Shown here: positions 60,394 to 64,000 of the stretch, piece by piece
Position numbering within the stretch: the first letter of the stretch is position 1
How the letters are laid out: every line of letters begins with the position of its first letter
From: Solanum dulcamara
Taxonomy: Eukaryota; Streptophyta; Magnoliopsida; Solanales; Solanaceae
Direction of reading: 5' to 3'
Assembly: GCF_947179165.1 (NCBI RefSeq)
Contig: NC_077240.1
Location: forward strand, 24,346,001-24,410,000
Length of the DNA stretch: 64,000 nt
Notes under the pieces: model-generated
Database searches by the model: none
Told to the model about the DNA's origin: nothing
The model's input: only the letters and a program-made list of their open reading frames with translations
Translations under genes and position numbers: made by a program

Positions 60394-61949
60394 GCTATAA
60401 CCTTACCATGTTGCATCAAGACACAACCCAAACCAACTCACAAAGCATCATAATAAACAACAAACCCATTCGAACCTTCAGGCAATGTCAAAACAGGAGC
60501 CGACGTAAGACGATCCTTCAATATTTGGAAACTTTTTTCCCATTCTTCCGATCATTAGAATTTTGCCTTCTTTTGTTTCAACTTAGTTAAAGGCGAAGCA
60601 ATAGTTAAGAACCTTTCAACAAACCTTTTATAGTATTTGGCTAAGCCCAAAAAGCTTCTAATGTCCGAAGAAGATAATGGTCTAGGCTAATTCTTAATCG
60701 CCTCCATTTTCTTTGGATCTACTTTAATCCCAACACTGGATACCACATGGCCAAGAAATGCAACCTCCCTTAGCCAAAATTTGCACTTACTACATTTAGC
60801 GAATAATTGCTTGCCTCTCAATGTTTACAACACAATCCTCAAGTGACCCATATGATCTTCCTCATTTCGAGAATAAATAAAGATATCATCAATGAACACC
60901 ACTACAAACATGTCCAAATATGGCTTGAAAATATGATTCATCAAATCCAAGAATATAGCAGGAGCATTAGTCAAACCAAATGACATTACTACAAATTTCT
61001 AATGATCATACCTTATCCGAAAAGCCATTTTGGGAATATCACACTCCCTTACCCTCAATTGATGATAATCGGAATGGAGGTTAATCTTAGAAAAGTAGCT
61101 TGCTCCTTGTAATTTATCAAACAAGTCATCTATTCTTGAAATTGGATATTTGTTCTTTATGGTGACCTTATTCAATTGCTGGTAGTGTATACACATTCAG
61201 AGTGACTCATCCTTCTTCCTAACAAATAACACGAGAGCACCCCATAGTGAAATACTCGATCTTATAAAACCCTTATCCAACAAATTCTTCAATTGTTCCT
61301 TCAACTCCTTAAGTTCCACCGGAGCCATGAGGTAAGAAGGAATAGAAATAGGTTGGGTATCAGAAAGAAGATCTATGCCAAAGTCAATTTCCCTTTTGGG
61401 AAAAATACCAGGTAAATCATCGGGAAACAAATCGAAGAACTCATCAACTATAGGGACCGACTCAAGAGTAGGAGTTTTGGAATCAATGTCCCTAACTCGC
61501 ACAATATGATAAATGCACCCTTTGGAAATTATTTTTTGGGCCTTAATGCATGAGATGAATCGACCCTTAACAACTGAATCATTACTCTTCCATTCAAGAA
61601 TAGGCTCATTAGGAAAATGAAACTTAACCACACGAGTCTTACAGCATATGGATGTGTAAGCGGCAGGTAACCAATCCATACTAAATATAATGTCAAAATC
61701 AGTCATATCAAGCTCAACAAGGTCACATGGAATAACTTTGTGCAAAACCCATACGGGATAATTAAAACAAGCTCTCTTGGCTAATACCGAATCACCAACG
61801 GGAGTATAAACCGAAAAGAGTTCTATTAACACCTCGGGGCACACATCAAATCTCATAGCAATGTAGGGAGTAACAAAAGATAATTTTATATTCGGATCAA
61901 GCAATGCATAAACATCAAAGTTAAACACTCGTAATATACCCGTGACCAC
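60394..61949 (-). pseudogene. Gypsy C protease and reverse transcriptase
   Basis: 61949-61197 carries the protease with YALLDPNIKLSFV, where the usual Gly after Pro is Asn, then LDMTDFDIIFSMDWL and the start of the polymerase (SLWGALVLFVRKKD). 61196-60999 continues after a stop with [18 protein letters not shown]. The first catalytic Asp motif reads [12 protein letters not shown], so Asp has become Asn. The FIDD box is readable near 60910-60880. Several stops follow down to 60394. Confidence 0.85.
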
Positions 61950-61999
61950 ATCGAGAGCCTCATCAACTTCTTGTCTAGCATGAAGAGCATAGAATCGGT

Positions 62000-62680
62000 T
62001 GTTGCGTTAACCGCTCTTAGGTTGAGCTTGGGCGCCTTGTTGCACTTGGCCTCCTAGAGGACGACCTTATCCATCCTTATTGACAACAAGAGGGAACTCG
62101 GATAGCTTATGACCCATCTTGCACATCCATAGCAAGCACCCGTTCCCATCAAGCACTTACCTCTATGATGCTTTCCACACTTTGCATACTTAGGAAAAGA
62201 AGGGTTACTAGTATTTACACCTCCTTCTTCTTGAGCTTTAGGGTATGGTACCCTATCCTTAGCAAACTTCTTCCCTGATCTTTGTCATTAGTGAGAACGT
62301 CCACTACTATCAACGTTCCTAGCATTGGAGAACCCACATTCATACCGGGCCCTCTTAGAATCCCTCATCCTCATTTCCTTGAGTTTTTCTCCTTCAATTT
62401 GTTCGGCAAAAGTCATGAGCCGAGATATGTCCATCTTCTTAACAAGCATAGCGGTGCGACATTCCTTAGCAACCAAGTTGGATACCCCCTATATGAATTT
62501 ACTCATTCGGGCACATGGATTGACAATCATTGAAGGAGCATACTTGGACAGCTTAGTAAACTTGAGGGCATAGTCCCTCATCACCATGTAGCCTTATCAA
62601 AGATTTATGAACTCCAATACTTTAGCCTCACTTAACTCAAGAGAGAAAAAGTGATCAAGAAAAGCAAGTTTTAAAGTTTC
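62000..62680 (-). pseudogene. Gypsy C gag remnant
   Basis: 62476-62288 encodes KECRTAMLVKKMDISRLMTF and EGEKLKEMRMRDSKRAR, matching the capsid C-terminus of this family. Around 62680-62480 another frame gives a TLKLAFLDHFFSLELSEAK-like stretch. A damaged zinc knuckle (CYGCA) lies near 62130. The 5' end is replaced by pogo-like sequence at about 62686. Confidence 0.7.
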
Positions 62681-62685
62681 TCAAG

Positions 62686-63317
62686 CATGGGTGAAACAAA
62701 AGTTTGATTTGACTATTAGTCAATCAACAATATCGCACACTCTCAAAAGGTCGGCAGAGTATTTGTCAAATGAGATGAAAAATAGCAATGCCAAGAGGCA
62801 TAAACCAGTAAAATACCTTGATTTAGAGAAAGTTTTGTACAAGTGGTTTTTTCAAATGCAAAAGAAAGTGAACATGTCAGGGAAAATTATCCAAGGAAAA
62901 GCAAATGATCTTTTTCTGAAAATGTATGGTGAAACTAATCTAGAATTCAGCTTCTCTTCTGGTTGGTTAGAACGTTTCAAGTCAAGATACAGAATCAAAT
63001 CTTATAAACATTTTGGTGAAAATGGTTCAGTTATCATGGAGAACATTGAAAATGAATTGCCTAGCATACGGTCAAATCTAGATCAGTTTGAATTGAAGGA
63101 TATTTATAATATGAATGAAATTGGACTATTTTACCGATTGGAAGCTGATCATTCACTTGCTACCAAGAAGCTTGTAAAATTATTTGGTACAATACGAACA
63201 AAATATTCCAAAAATTGTGTTCGCTCTTCAAAAAATTAAAGATGCTATTAATTTTGGTTTTGGTGGGAAGAAAAAACAATCAATTATAAAATAATATTTT
63301 AAAAAGAAATAGTTATT
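62686..63317 (+). mobile_element. Second pogo-like fragment with internal deletion
   Basis: The stretch matches 24550-25030 of the element in TBL copy 2, then jumps to the sequence matching about 25885-25990, so roughly 850 bp are deleted near 63173. An open frame of 182 codons (62691-63239) spans the junction and keeps the HTH part and DDE start, with the first catalytic Asp changed to Asn (NMNEIGLFYR). The left end is lost at the join with gypsy C; the right end is cut by an LTR at 63318. Confidence 0.8.
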
Positions 63318-64000
63318 TGTCATGATCCGACCTAAGGCCTAGTCGTAACACAACGATTGAAACCCTGAAGGGCTCCAACCAAGCCTCTTGTACATATCAT
63401 AAGCATTCATAAGGTAAAGCAAAAGTAGAAACATCATAAAAGAGTCTAAATCATGAATAGTAAACGAAGAATGTCACATGACAACATAGACTCAAAATAT
63501 TTGTCCAACTAGATGCCTCTACTCATGAATATGGGCGGGGGCTAAGACATGTCCCTAGATCATCCTCAATATGAAACATAGCAAAAGTCTTTAAAAATAA
63601 TAACTAACTCGATAAGTAGTCCCCGATAAATAAGGACTCACCACAACCGCTGGATAGGAAAGCTTAACTAGCCACGTAGATGAGTATGATCTTCAATCTC
63701 AACCCCTACATTATGAGACAATGTAGGCAAAAAATATGCATTAGTATGTTGGAATGTACTAAGTATGTGGGCGTGACATGTAACATAAATCATGGAATGC
63801 AATGGTCAAGCAAATCACATGGTAAGCTGAGGTAAGTAAAGACATGAGAAAATCATATTGACCAAAGCATTTAAAAAGCAAAATTTAAAATTATAGCATA
63901 CCTAAGAGATCATACATATATGGGATAGGAACCATAATCGATAATAAGACCATGCGAGCTATAATATGCAATCCCGTTGTCTCCCCATACAACGAAGAAA
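63318..64000 (-). mobile_element. LTR running off the right edge
   Basis: From TGTCATGATCCGACC onward the sequence matches the reverse of 33900-34350 (shared words near ACATTATGAGACAATGTAGG and GTACTAAGTATGTG). It is therefore the same LTR family in minus orientation. It interrupts the pogo-like fragment. No protein gene is visible. Confidence 0.7.

Larger units (their letters stand above)
54706..62680 (-). mobile_element. Ty3/gypsy element C, split by a solo LTR
   Basis: Minus-strand order: gag (about 62680-62000), protease and start of polymerase (61949-60999), polymerase continuing to 60394, then a 3378-bp insertion, then RNase H (57000-56569), integrase (56553-55204) and a short 3' remnant to about 54706. 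A 54-bp unit is repeated at 54907-54947 and 54961-55001 in the 3' untranslated part, next to a purine-rich tract. Both LTRs are missing or cut. Confidence 0.85.

Overview
The window is plant nuclear DNA, AT-rich and crowded with transposable elements. The mix of elements points to a member of the nightshade family (Solanaceae). The evidence is Ty3/gypsy LTRs with a tRNA-Met primer site, an Au-like SINE, RTE-type LINE 3' ends closing in TTG repeats, and Emigrant/Lemi1-like pogo elements. This assignment is inference; I ran no search.

The host genes are a tandem array of four trichome-birefringence-like (TBL, PMR5/ESK1, formerly DUF231) polysaccharide O-acetyltransferase genes, all on the + strand: 8169-13126 (copy 1), 20581-26655 (copy 2), 38962-42715 (copy 3) and 43753-46471 (copy 4). 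All share a five-exon layout with the same intron phases and nearly constant inner exon lengths (172, 179 or 176, and 159 nt). Copy 4 looks intact and is the most diverged. Copy 3 is open, but intron 4 holds an almost perfect 424-bp inverted repeat and a TA repeat of about 84 bp sits just upstream. Copy 1 has an open reading frame but a GT-to-AT change at the donor of intron 4. Copy 2 is a pseudogene: it lost its GDS catalytic block, carries stops and frameshifts, and holds a complete pogo-like transposon in intron 4.

Layout: 1-5940, decayed L1-type LINE on the minus strand, cut by the left edge. 6000-8100, MITE-rich upstream DNA. 8169-13126, TBL copy 1. 13649-15655, solo LTR. 15660-20500, degenerate repeats, a broken RTE LINE and MITEs. 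20581-26655, TBL copy 2 with the pogo element. 26800-38800, minisatellites, a truncated gypsy element (28150-32550), LTR fragments and simple repeats. 38803-46471, TBL copies 3 and 4. 47424-49408, deleted copia element hosting a Tourist-like MITE that itself hosts a SINE fragment. 49690-50420, LINE fragment. 50423-62680, two decayed minus-strand gypsy elements, one split by a 3.4-kb solo LTR. 62686-63317, second pogo-like fragment. 63318 to the right edge, another LTR.

The TBL proteins are expected in the Golgi/secretory pathway, acetylating wall polysaccharides. The array reads as local duplication followed by unequal fates: one intact copy, one open copy with a hairpin intron, one copy with a splice lesion, and one dead copy. 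All retroelement genes seen here are broken. Exon limits were set by hand from splice signals and by comparing the four copies; element edges without clear terminal repeats are approximate.
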